64,000 nucleotides of DNA. Origin: Micromonospora sp. WMMA1363 (GTDB lineage: Bacteria; Actinomycetota; Actinomycetes; Mycobacteriales; Micromonosporaceae). The stretch covers positions 801,001-865,000 of the forward strand of contig NZ_JAUALB010000001.1 in NCBI RefSeq assembly GCF_030345795.1, written 5' to 3'. The stretch's first letter is position 1; every line of letters begins with the position of its first letter. The position numbers and the translations under genes are program-made. The notes under the pieces were generated by a model. It searched no databases. It worked only from the letters and a program-made list of their open reading frames with translations, and was not told the origin of the DNA. Of the stretch, positions 18,144 to 27,336 are shown in pieces.

Positions 18144-18860
18144 TCAGGACGGGGTGTGTGCGCGGTAGACGGTGTTGGCGGATTCGCCGCCGGTCAGCGG
18201 GTTGGAGAAGTGGACGACGTGGGACACCGCATGCGTGAAAACGCTGGCGAGGAGGTCCTCGAACGCTCGATCGGGTGGGTCGTCGGACCACAGGGCGAAC
18301 ACCCCTTCCGGGCGTAGCGACGCCGCGAGCCGGCGCAGGCCGGCGCGTGTGTAGAACCCGGCGTGGCTCGGGTGCAGGAGGTTGCGCGGGGAATGGTCGA
18401 CGTCGAGCAGCACCGCGTCGAACCGCCGCCCGGGGCGGTCCGGGTCGAGGCCCGGGCCCGCCACGGCGGCGAAGAAGTCGGCACTCACGAAGCGGGTGCG
18501 AGGGTCGGCGGCGAGCCCGGCCGCGAACGGCAGCAGGCCCCGCCGGTGCCAGTCGATGACGTCCTCGACCGCCTCCACCACCACCATCGAGGCGACCCGA
18601 TCGTCCTCCAGCACGGTGCGCGCTGTGTAGCCCAGGCCCAGACCACCGACGGCCACGTCGAGTTCGCGCCCGGCGAGCGGGGCGAGCCCCAGCCGGGCCA
18701 GTTCGATCTCCGCGACCGGAAAGAGGCTGGACATCAGGAACTCGTCGTCGAGCTTCACCTCGTACACCTCGACATCGAGTGCGGGGTCGCGGCGCCGGCG
18801 CAGGCTGATGGCGCCGATCGGCGTCTCTCGCCAGGCCAGCTCCTCGAACCGTGTGCCCAC
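18144..18860 (-). CDS. Spermidine-synthase-like methyltransferase-fold protein
   Basis: The 238-residue protein has a Rossmann fold of the polyamine synthase/SAM-dependent type: DVAVGGLGLGYTARTVL (glycine-rich loop), VVVEAVEDVIDWHRRGLLP (acidic residue at the end of strand 2), FDAVLLDVDHSP and a final HVVHFSNPL. True spermidine synthases keep a GDG..R..LxHDxAE pattern that is not obvious here, so it may be a relative acting on another substrate. GTG 18860 is the first start compatible with the fold. It is on the same strand as the CstB-like gene and 74 bases downstream of it. Confidence 0.75.
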   Translation of the reverse strand: MGTRFEELAWRETPIGAISLRRRRDPALDVEVYEVKLDDEFLMSSLFPVAEIELARLGLAPLAGRELDVAVGGLGLGYTARTVLEDDRVASMVVVEAVEDVIDWHRRGLLPFAAGLAADPRTRFVSADFFAAVAGPGLDPDRPGRRFDAVLLDVDHSPRNLLHPSHAGFYTRAGLRRLAASLRPEGVFALWSDDPPDRAFEDLLASVFTHAVSHVVHFSNPLTGGESANTVYRAHTPS

Positions 18861-18934
18861 GGATCCGGATGCTAGCGGCTGGCCGGAGCCGGGTCCGGGC
18901 GGCCCGGGCGGCCCGGGCGTGTCGGTCGAGCCGG

Positions 18935-20335
18935 TCAGACCGGGGCCACCATGGCCACCCCCGCCGCCTGCGCGTTCCCGAACCGGTCGTCGATGACGAC
19001 GACCCGCCGACCGGCGTTGGCCAGCAGTGAGGCCGCGGCGGTGGCGCGGTACCCGGACCCGCAGTGCACCCACACGGTGCCCTGCGGGACCTCGGCCACC
19101 CGCCGCGGCAGGTCCGGTAGCGGGATGTGCACGGTGCCTTCGACGTGGCCGGTCTTCCACTCGTTGGTCATCCGCACGTCCAGGACGACGTCGGCGGCGG
19201 GGAGGCCGGACGGAGCGTTCCCCGCCCGGGCCGCGGCGAGTGCCGCGAAGTCCGCGACGGGCAACCGGCGCAGGTGGGTCGGATCGTCCACCCACTCCTC
19301 CGGGTGACCGGTCGCCCGGGCGGCGGGCCGGTCGATGCCGATGCGGACCAGCTCCCGCTGGGCCTCCGCGACCCGCTCCGGCGTGTCGGCGAGCAGGGTG
19401 AGCGGCGATCCCCAGTCGATCAGCCAGCCCAGCCAGGTCGACATCGGGCCGTCGAGTCCCAGGCTGACCGTGCCGGCCAGGTGCGACGTGGCGTACGCCG
19501 TGCGGTGTCGCAGGTCGACCACCCACTCGCCGCCGGCGATCCGCCCCCGCAGCGCGCCGGCGTCGGCGCGGGCCACCGGCGTGAGGTCGACCGGCGCCGG
19601 GCCGGCCGCGTTGGCCACGCCCATGTGGGCGTAGTACGCCGGGTAGGCGTCGAGTCCGGCCAGGGTCTCCCTGACGAAGTCGTCCGCGGCCAGCCGCAGC
19701 ACGGGGTTCAACCTCTTCTCCCGGCCGATCGTGGACTCCGGCGCGTCAGCCTGGCCGGCGGAGCAGAAGCTGCCGAATCCGTGGGTCGGCCACACCTCCG
19801 CTCCGTCGGGAAGCAGGTCGGCCAGGCGCCACGCCGAGGCGTGTTGGCGTAGGGCCAGTTCGTGGGCGTGCTCCTGACCGAGCAGGTCGGTCCGGCCGGT
19901 CGTGCCGAACAGCAGTGACCCGCCGGTGAAGACCCCGCTCGGCGTCCAGCCGTCCCCGTTGGGTTCCTGGAGAACGTATGAGTGGTGGTGGAGGGTGTGA
20001 CCGGGGGTGGTCACCGCCCGCAGGCGCATTCCGTCCGACACCTCGACGACAGCTCCGTGCTCGACGGGCACCCGTTCGAAGTTCACCTGCTCGGCGGCCG
20101 CGACCAGGTATGTCGCGCCGGTCACCTGGGCGAGTTGCCGGCCGCCGGACACGTAGTCGTTGTGCAGGTGCGTCTCGACCACGTGGGTGATCCGGACACC
20201 GAGCTTCCCCGCCAGGGCAACGACCCGGTCGATGTCGCGCTGTGGGTCCACGACCACGGCCGCCCGTCCGTCCGATGCCAGGTAGCTGCGGTCACCGAGG
20301 GACGAGGTCGCGATGACCGACACGTCGACTGCCAT
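18935..20335 (-). CDS. CstB-like MBL-rhodanese persulfide dioxygenase
   Basis: The order of domains is metallo-beta-lactamase fold (residues 1-245; ETHLHNDYVSG, TPGHTLHHHS, GGSLLFG and PTHGFGSFC), an inactive rhodanese-like domain without a catalytic Cys (about 255-350), and an active rhodanese domain with Cys in WVHCGSGYRATAAASLL (about 370-460). This is the layout of staphylococcal CstB, which oxidises glutathione-type or CoA persulfides and releases thiosulfate or sulfite. The ATG at 20335 has an AAGGAG site, and a CstR-type operator (20362-20375) sits 27 bases upstream. It is therefore very likely repressed by the neighbouring CstR and induced by persulfide stress. Confidence 0.88.
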   Translation of the reverse strand: MAVDVSVIATSSLGDRSYLASDGRAAVVVDPQRDIDRVVALAGKLGVRITHVVETHLHNDYVSGGRQLAQVTGATYLVAAAEQVNFERVPVEHGAVVEVSDGMRLRAVTTPGHTLHHHSYVLQEPNGDGWTPSGVFTGGSLLFGTTGRTDLLGQEHAHELALRQHASAWRLADLLPDGAEVWPTHGFGSFCSAGQADAPESTIGREKRLNPVLRLAADDFVRETLAGLDAYPAYYAHMGVANAAGPAPVDLTPVARADAGALRGRIAGGEWVVDLRHRTAYATSHLAGTVSLGLDGPMSTWLGWLIDWGSPLTLLADTPERVAEAQRELVRIGIDRPAARATGHPEEWVDDPTHLRRLPVADFAALAAARAGNAPSGLPAADVVLDVRMTNEWKTGHVEGTVHIPLPDLPRRVAEVPQGTVWVHCGSGYRATAAASLLANAGRRVVVIDDRFGNAQAAGVAMVAPV

Positions 20336-20361
20336 TGCGGCTGCTCCTTCGGAGACGCGCT

Positions 20362-20375
20362 ACCCCATGGGGTAT
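20362..20375. promoter_or_regulatory. CstR-type operator 1
   Basis: TACCCCATGGGGTA is a perfect 14-base palindrome with the C4/G4 tracts known from CsoR/CstR operators. It lies just upstream of the MBL-rhodanese gene that runs leftward from 20335. Confidence 0.75.
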
Positions 20376-20462
20376 GTGGCGGCCGGAGGCCCAGACGGGC
20401 TGCCAGCGCGTCCGGGGTACCCGCCCGCCGCCGCGCTACACGTGGTGGCGGCGTCGGTCCGA

Positions 20463-21542
<1,080 letters not shown>

Positions 21543-21546
<4 letters not shown>

Positions 21547-23309
21547 CCTCGGACGGGTACCTCCAGCGGGACACGTCCGGGGTCGCCCGCTTCCTGCCGC
21601 TGCTCGGCTGGCGGCGCGGTTACGACGGCAAGGTGCTGCGGCACGACCTGATCGCCGGCCTCACGGTCGCCGTGATGCTCGTGCCGCAGAGCATGGCCTA
21701 CGCGGCCCTGGCCGGGATGCCGCCGGTGGCGGGGCTCTACGCGTCGATCGTGCCGCTGACGGTCTACGCGCTGCTCGGCACGTCCGGGTCGCTGGCCGTC
21801 GGGCCGGTCGCCATCACCGCGCTGATGACCAGCGCGGCGCTGGCCCCACTGGCCGGCAACGATCCGGCGCGCCACGCCGCGCTGGCAGGACTGCTCGCGC
21901 TCCTGGTCGGTGCGATCCAGGTGCTGATGGGGCTGCTACGTCTCGGCGTACTGGTCAACTTCATGTCCCATTCGGTGCTGTCCGGCTTCACCTCGGCCGC
22001 CGCGATCGTGATCGCTGCCAGCCAGGTGAAGGACCTGTTCGGCTTGCGGGCGGAACGCGCGGAGGCGTTCCCGGGGATCGTCGCATCCGTCTGGCATTCC
22101 GCCGGTACGGCGCACGGGCTGACCATCCTGGTCTCCGCGGTGAGCATCGCCCTGCTGGTGCTGCTGCGCCGGTACGTACCGAAGCTGCCCGGTGCCCTGC
22201 TGGTCGTGGCCGGGACAACCCTGGTGAGTGCCGCACTCTCCTTCGAGGACCGGGGCGTGCGGATCCTCGCCGAGGTACCGGGCGGCATCCCCGCACCCGC
22301 GCTGCCCGCGCTGTCCGGCCAGGACATCCGGGCACTGATGCCGGCGGCGGTGGCGATCGCTCTGGTCTCCTACATGGAGGGCATCGCGGTGGCCAAGTCG
22401 CTGGCCGCCAAGTCGCGCCTACAGGTCTCGGCGAACCAGGAGCTGGTCGGAGTTGGGGCGGCGAACATCTCGGCGGGTCTGTTCCAGGCATTCCCGGTGG
22501 CCGGCGGCTTCTCGCGCAGCGCCGTGAACTTCTCGGCCGGCGCCCGGACGCCGGTGGCGACGCTGGTGACGGCGGCGGTGGTGGCGCTGACCGCGGTCGC
22601 GCTGACGCCTGCCTTCTACCATCTGCCCAAGGCTGTGCTGGGGGCGATCGTGGTGGTTGCCGTGCTCGGCCTGGTCGACTTCAAAGGCGCGATGACGGTC
22701 TGGCGGGCCCGTCAGGTGGACGGCCTCACCCTGGTGCTCACGTTCCTCGTCACCCTGTGGTTGGGAGTGGAGCCGGGGCTTGCCGCCGGGGTGGCGTTCA
22801 GCCTCGGGGTCTTCCTGTGGCGCTCCGCCCGGCCGCACACGGCGGAACTGGGCCGGGTTCCGGGGACCAGCCTGTACCGCAACCTCGCCCGACACGGTGA
22901 ACTGGCCACCGACCCCCGGGTCGGGATCATCCGGATGGACGGTCCGCTCTACTTCGCCAGCGCCCAGAGCCTCAAGGACCGGGTGCTCGGACTCGCCGAC
23001 GAGCGGAAGGAGCTGACGGCGATCGTGCTCGATGCGAGCGCGATCAGCGACATCGACGCCGACGGCGCCCACGCCCTCGCGGATCTGCGCGACCGTACTG
23101 CGGACCGGGGGGTGGCGCTGCACCTCGCCACCGTCCGGGGGCCGGTGGCCGACCTGCTCGACCGGGCCGGGATGTGGCGGGCGCTGCGCGCGGCCGGGCG
23201 GGTGCACCGGGATGTGGCCGCCGCGGTGGCGGCGACCCGGATCGACGGCCGGCTCCGTCCCGAGTGGCCGGAACTCGAACAGGCCACAACGTCAGGAAAC
23301 GTGTGGTGA
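21543..23309 (+). CDS. SulP-family anion transporter with STAS domain
   Basis: The 588-residue protein has the SulP signature near its N terminus (VAVMLVPQSMAYAALAG), ten to twelve membrane segments up to about residue 430, and a C-terminal STAS domain (VGIIRMDGPLYFASAQ, IVLDASAISDIDADGAHAL). SulP proteins carry sulfate, bicarbonate or other oxyanions. In this operon either fits: sulfate/sulfite export or import next to persulfide oxidation, or bicarbonate transport next to the carbonic-anhydrase-like gene. Start and stop overlap both neighbours by four bases, so translation is coupled through three genes. Confidence 0.92.
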
Positions 23310-25180
23310 CCGTGCCTCGCTTTGCCACCTTGTTCACCTGTATCGACGGGCGCATCCAGCAGCCGCTCAACGAGTGGGTGACCAGACGGCTGGGCGTCGA
23401 GTACCTGGACACGATCACCGAGCCGGGGCCGGAGGCGATGCTCGCCACGACCGACGAGCGGTCACTGTCGGCCGTTCTGGGCAAGGTGGCCGTCTCACAG
23501 CGTGCTCACGGCAGCAGCGTGCTGGTCATCGCGGCGCACTCCGACTGTGCCGGCAACCCGGTCTCCGACGAGGAGCGCCGCCGTCAACTCCAACAGGGCC
23601 TGGCGCGTCTCGCCGGCAAGCTGCCCGGCACCAGGATCCTCGCGATCCACACCGGCCGCTGCGGCGACCGGTGCTGGGATCCCGAACTCGTCGCGGAGGC
23701 CGGGCCGGCGGCTGGCGACTCCATGTCGACCGGGTGGCGGCTGGGTCCCGGTCTGGCTGCATCGTTGGTTATCACTGCAAAGGAGGGCATCACCATGCTG
23801 TTCACCCAGTACTACCTGGATTGCCTGTCCCAGGCATCGTATCTCGTCGCTGACGAGGCAAGCGGCCGGGCGGTGCTCGTCGACCCACGCCGGGACATCG
23901 ACGAGTATCTGGCCGACGCTCGGGAACGCGGCCTGACGATCGAAGGGGTGATCAACACCCACTTCCACGCGGACTTCCTGGCCGGCCACCTCGAGGTCGC
24001 CGCCGCCACCGGCGCCTGGATCGGCTACGGGTGGCGGGCCGAGACCGAGTACCCGATCCGCAAGCTCGCCGACGGGGAGCGGATCGAACTCGGCGACGTG
24101 ACGTTGGAGATCATGGAGACGCCGGGGCACACCCCGGAGTCGATCAGCATCCTGGTCTGTGAGCACGCCGATGACACCGTGCCGTACGGTGTCATGACCG
24201 GTGACGCGCTCTTCATCGGGGACGTGGGCCGCCCCGACCTGCTTGCCTCGCTCGGCGTGACCGCCGACGAGCTGGGTCGGATGCTCTACGACAGCGTGCA
24301 GCGCAAGCTGATGGGTCTGCCCGACGGGGTGCGGGTCTTCCCCGCTCACGGGGCCGGCTCCGCCTGTGGCAAGAACCTCTCCACCGAGCGGCAGTCCACC
24401 ATCGGGGAGCAGCGGCGCACCAACTACGCCTGCGCGCCGATGAGCGAGGAGCAGTTCCTCGAACTGGTCACCGGCGGGCAGCCGGCGGCACCCCGCTACT
24501 TCGCCTTCGACGCAGCGCTCAACCGCAAGGCCCGCGAGCTGTTCGACCACGGCAAGGCGCCACGGCCGCTCGGTGTCGCCGAGTTCACGCGGTCCCGGGC
24601 CGAAGGCGCCGTGGTGATGGACACCCGCGACCCGCAGGAGTTCGCCGCCGGCCACGTACGCGGAGCGATCAACATCCCCGCCGATGGCCGCTTCGCCGAG
24701 ACGGCGGGCAGCGTGGTCGCGCCGGACCGCACGGTCGTCGTGGTGGCGCCGCAGGACCGGGAGGAGGAGATCGTGGTGCGGCTCGCCCGGATCGGCTTCG
24801 ACCGGGTGGTCGGCTACCTGCGCGAGCCGGAGGGCGCCTTCCGCGAGATGGTCGCCGACATGGCGCCGGCCAGCCGGGTCACCGCCGTCCAGCTGCGCGA
24901 GTCGCTGGAGCGGAGCGAGCCGCCGATTGTCCTCGACGTCCGCAACGTCGGCGAGCGGGAGCAGGGGGCGGTCGAGGGGTCGCTGCACATCCCGCTTGCC
25001 GAGTTGGTCCGCCGCCTCGACGAGGTGCCGGCGGACCGGCCGGCGGTGGTGCACTGCGCCGGCGGATACCGATCCTCCGTCGCGGCGAGCCTGCTTCGCG
25101 ACGCCGGCCGGGCCGACGTCTCCGACCTGCTCGGCGGGTACGGCGCCTGGCGGAGCGCGCTGGACTCCGCCGCTGCCTGA
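23306..25180 (+). CDS. Beta-carbonic-anhydrase-like domain in frame with a CstB-like protein
   Basis: From the GTG at 23306, overlapping the SulP stop, one open frame of 624 residues runs without interruption. Residues about 5-135 resemble beta-class carbonic anhydrase, with zinc-ligand patterns TCIDGR (CxDxR) and AHSDCAG (HxxC). A linker of about 28 residues leads into a full CstB-like protein. No stop separates the two, yet a strong AAGGAGG site and an ATG at 23795 lie at the junction. The likely outcome is both a fusion and a free CstB-like protein, or an anhydrase gene that lost its stop codon. SulP-anhydrase pairing is known in other bacteria; fusion to a persulfide dioxygenase is unfamiliar to me. 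Confidence 0.7.
   Translation: MTVPRFATLFTCIDGRIQQPLNEWVTRRLGVEYLDTITEPGPEAMLATTDERSLSAVLGKVAVSQRAHGSSVLVIAAHSDCAGNPVSDEERRRQLQQGLARLAGKLPGTRILAIHTGRCGDRCWDPELVAEAGPAAGDSMSTGWRLGPGLAASLVITAKEGITMLFTQYYLDCLSQASYLVADEASGRAVLVDPRRDIDEYLADARERGLTIEGVINTHFHADFLAGHLEVAAATGAWIGYGWRAETEYPIRKLADGERIELGDVTLEIMETPGHTPESISILVCEHADDTVPYGVMTGDALFIGDVGRPDLLASLGVTADELGRMLYDSVQRKLMGLPDGVRVFPAHGAGSACGKNLSTERQSTIGEQRRTNYACAPMSEEQFLELVTGGQPAAPRYFAFDAALNRKARELFDHGKAPRPLGVAEFTRSRAEGAVVMDTRDPQEFAAGHVRGAINIPADGRFAETAGSVVAPDRTVVVVAPQDREEEIVVRLARIGFDRVVGYLREPEGAFREMVADMAPASRVTAVQLRESLERSEPPIVLDVRNVGEREQGAVEGSLHIPLAELVRRLDEVPADRPAVVHCAGGYRSSVAASLLRDAGRADVSDLLGGYGAWRSALDSAAA
23795..25180 (+). CDS. CstB-like MBL-rhodanese protein (internal start)
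   Basis: Starting at ATG 23795 behind AAGGAGG, this 461-residue protein has an MBL-fold dioxygenase domain (NTHFHADFLAGH, TPGHTPESIS, GDALFIGDVGRPDLL, HGAGSACGKNL), a rhodanese-like domain whose catalytic Cys is missing (VVVVAPQDREEE) and a C-terminal rhodanese domain with Cys in VVHCAGGYRSSVAASLL. It is a paralogue of the 18935-20335 product. It should oxidise low-molecular-weight persulfides with ferrous iron and O2, then transfer sulfur to sulfite. It ends the CstR-controlled operon and is followed at once by a strong terminator. Confidence 0.88.
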   Translation: MLFTQYYLDCLSQASYLVADEASGRAVLVDPRRDIDEYLADARERGLTIEGVINTHFHADFLAGHLEVAAATGAWIGYGWRAETEYPIRKLADGERIELGDVTLEIMETPGHTPESISILVCEHADDTVPYGVMTGDALFIGDVGRPDLLASLGVTADELGRMLYDSVQRKLMGLPDGVRVFPAHGAGSACGKNLSTERQSTIGEQRRTNYACAPMSEEQFLELVTGGQPAAPRYFAFDAALNRKARELFDHGKAPRPLGVAEFTRSRAEGAVVMDTRDPQEFAAGHVRGAINIPADGRFAETAGSVVAPDRTVVVVAPQDREEEIVVRLARIGFDRVVGYLREPEGAFREMVADMAPASRVTAVQLRESLERSEPPIVLDVRNVGEREQGAVEGSLHIPLAELVRRLDEVPADRPAVVHCAGGYRSSVAASLLRDAGRADVSDLLGGYGAWRSALDSAAA

Positions 25181-25202
25181 GTGCGGTTGGACCAGGGCGT
25201 GG

Positions 25203-25242
25203 TCGGCAGGTGACCGGGGCCCAGCCCTCGGTCACCTGCCGA
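25203..25242. terminator. Terminator of the sulfur operon
   Basis: A perfect 14-base stem (25203-25216 with 25229-25242) encloses a 12-base loop, 22 bases after the CstB-like stop. No T tract follows. Confidence 0.75.
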
Positions 25243-25373
25243 GGATCGGGGGTGGACCGGCTGGAGGGGCCGACGGTCGCGGCTCGGCCGCGCGGGCGGT
25301 GGCGACGCTGGGTCCTCGGGACATCGACGCAACGCCTATCCTGTGCCCCGAACCCGCCACCGGAAGGGATCCC

Positions 25374-26762
25374 ATGCCGTCGCGGCAGGACCAGCTGCAC
25401 TCGTACCAGTTCACCGTCCAACGGGCGGTGGCCGCGTTGGTGATGCGCGAGACCGATCCCGCGCAGTCGCCGTTTCGGCGGTTGGCCGGTGCCGGGCTGG
25501 CCAGCATCCTGGTGGCGGTGATCGCGCTGGGCGGGTTCGCTGTGTACGGGCTGTTCGTCGGCGGCGGTAGCAAGTGGCGCGACGAGGCCGCGGTGATCGT
25601 GGAGAAGGAGTCCGGGGCCAGGTTCGTCTACCGCGACCAGAAGCTGCACCCGGTCCTCAACTACGCCTCGGCTCTGCTCGTCGTCGGGGCGGAGCAACCC
25701 AAGACGGTGTTGGTCTCCCGGCGCTCCATCGCGGGGGTGCCGCGCGGGCTGCCGTTGGGCATCGCCGACGCACCCGATTCGTTGCCCGCCGCCAGCGGAC
25801 TGTCCACCGCGCCGTGGACGGTCTGCTCGGTGGCCGGCGCCGACGGCGGCGGGCCCGGGCCCCGATCCGCCCTCTTGATCGGCCGGGAGGCACCGGGCGG
25901 GCGTCCGCTGGGCGAGGAGGGCCTGCTGCTGCGGCACCCAGACGGCGGTCTGCACCTGGTCTGGCGGCAGCGCCGCCACGCGATCCGTGATCCCGACCGG
26001 GTGCTCGCCGCGCTCGCGGCCACCCGGGCCCGGGCCGTGCCGGTCGCACCCGCACTGCTGCACTCGTTGCCGGTGGGCGTCGACCTGGCCCCGCCGGCCC
26101 TGACCGGTGCGGGGGAGCCCTCGGCCCGGGTCGACGGCGCCCGCGTCGGCGACGTCTACCTGGTTCGCAACTCCGGCGGCGGCCGGCAGTACGCGGTGAC
26201 GCTGCGCGACGGGCTGGCGGGCATCACCGAACTCCAGGCGAGCCTCCTGCTGGCCAGTACCGGTCAGCGGGAGCCGGAGCCGATCACGCTGGGCCGGTTC
26301 GCCAGCCTGCCGAAGGTGCCCGACCTGACCCCGGCCGGGCCGTCGGCGCCACCAGCCGTACCGCCGAGGCTGGCCGCCCCCGACGGTGCGCTCTGCGCGC
26401 GGGTCGGGCAGGACGGCACGATGGCCGACCTGCGGTACGCCGTGCGGCTACCCGACCTGAGCGCCGCCCCGCGCTCCGGGCTTCCAGCGGCGGCCGGTGG
26501 CGTGCTGGCGGACCACGTCATCGTGGAGCCGGGGCGCGGCGCGGTCGTTGAGGCGACCGCCGCGCCGGGGGCGACCGGTGGCGCGATCTGTCTGGTCACC
26601 GACCTCGGTCGGCGGTACGTGCTGGCCGGCGCCGAGGTGCTCGGCATGCTCGGCTACCGGGACGTACGTCCGGTTCGGCTGCCGGCGAGCCTGGTAAGCC
26701 TGGTGCCGTCGGGTGCCACGCTGGACCCGGCAGCCGCCCGGGTGGTCGCCACTCCGGCGTGA
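25374..26762 (+). CDS. Type VII secretion protein EccB
   Basis: The 462-residue protein has the EccB layout: a cytoplasmic head (MPSRQDQLHSYQFTVQRAVAALV, residues 1-40), one membrane helix (about 41-64, ILVAVIALGGFAVYGLFVG) and a large extracytoplasmic domain with repeats and conserved Cys (TVCSVAG, ALCARVG, ICLVTD). EccB is a core part of the ESX membrane complex. ATG 25374 has a GGAAGG site. No eccC, eccD, eccE, mycP or Esx genes are within the window; its neighbours are a sulfur operon and a DUF2267 gene. It is thus an orphan here and may serve an ESX complex encoded elsewhere. Confidence 0.88.
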   Translation: MPSRQDQLHSYQFTVQRAVAALVMRETDPAQSPFRRLAGAGLASILVAVIALGGFAVYGLFVGGGSKWRDEAAVIVEKESGARFVYRDQKLHPVLNYASALLVVGAEQPKTVLVSRRSIAGVPRGLPLGIADAPDSLPAASGLSTAPWTVCSVAGADGGGPGPRSALLIGREAPGGRPLGEEGLLLRHPDGGLHLVWRQRRHAIRDPDRVLAALAATRARAVPVAPALLHSLPVGVDLAPPALTGAGEPSARVDGARVGDVYLVRNSGGGRQYAVTLRDGLAGITELQASLLLASTGQREPEPITLGRFASLPKVPDLTPAGPSAPPAVPPRLAAPDGALCARVGQDGTMADLRYAVRLPDLSAAPRSGLPAAAGGVLADHVIVEPGRGAVVEATAAPGATGGAICLVTDLGRRYVLAGAEVLGMLGYRDVRPVRLPASLVSLVPSGATLDPAAARVVATPA

Positions 26763-26881
26763 CGGCCGGCTGCTTCGACGTCGGCGCTGGTGTGGACGCG
26801 GAGATCCGCGCTGACTCGGCCGGCGCCGTTTGTGGGCACCCGCCCCGGGTAAGCACCGGGTCGGTGACGACAGGAGGCGCC

Positions 26882-27292
26882 GTGCGGTTTCCCGTTTTCG
26901 TCGATGCGGTGTCCCGCCGGGCGAGCCTGCCGAGCGACCAGGCCGCCACGGTCTGCCGCGCCGTGTTGCAGACGATGGTGGAGCGGATGACCGGTGGAGA
27001 GGCCGCCGATCTGGCCGGGCACCTTCCCGACGAGGCGGGCGGCTACCTCGCCGAACCCGGGGCCGCCGCCCCGACCGCTGGCCGCCCACCGGCTATCGGT
27101 CCGGTCGATTTTCTGCGTCGGGTTGGGGAGCGGGCCGGGGTCGACGACGAGACCGCCCGGGCCGGCGCGGCGGCCGTCTTCGCCACCCTGCGCGAGGCGG
27201 TGACGGTCGACGAGTTCCGTGCCATGGTCGCCCAGCTACCTCGTGACCTCGACGGCACGACGCAGCGGCTTCCCCACTCGCCGGGCTGGTGA
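26882..27292 (+). CDS. DUF2267 protein
   Basis: This 136-residue product has the DUF2267 pattern of paired helices: FPVFVDAVSRRASLPSDQA and AVLQTMVERMTGGEAADLAGHLP, then FLRRVGERAGVD and VFATLREAVTVDEFRAMVAQLP. It is small, soluble and probably all-helical. The GTG at 26882 has an AGGAGG site. Function of the family is not established; some members lie near stress or redox genes. It is the second gene after eccB with a 119-base gap and may be transcribed alone. Confidence 0.82.
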   Translation: MRFPVFVDAVSRRASLPSDQAATVCRAVLQTMVERMTGGEAADLAGHLPDEAGGYLAEPGAAAPTAGRPPAIGPVDFLRRVGERAGVDDETARAGAAAVFATLREAVTVDEFRAMVAQLPRDLDGTTQRLPHSPGW

Positions 27293-27336
27293 ACGTGGGG
27301 GGCGGCACCGTCCGGTCGCTGGTCGCTCGCCGCGCC

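Noticed and set aside
24684..25373. Long frame extending EccB upstream by about 230 residues
   Set aside because: The extension lies antiphase to the CstB-like gene and crosses the terminator at 25203; the ATG at 25374 has its own ribosome site and begins the family homology.
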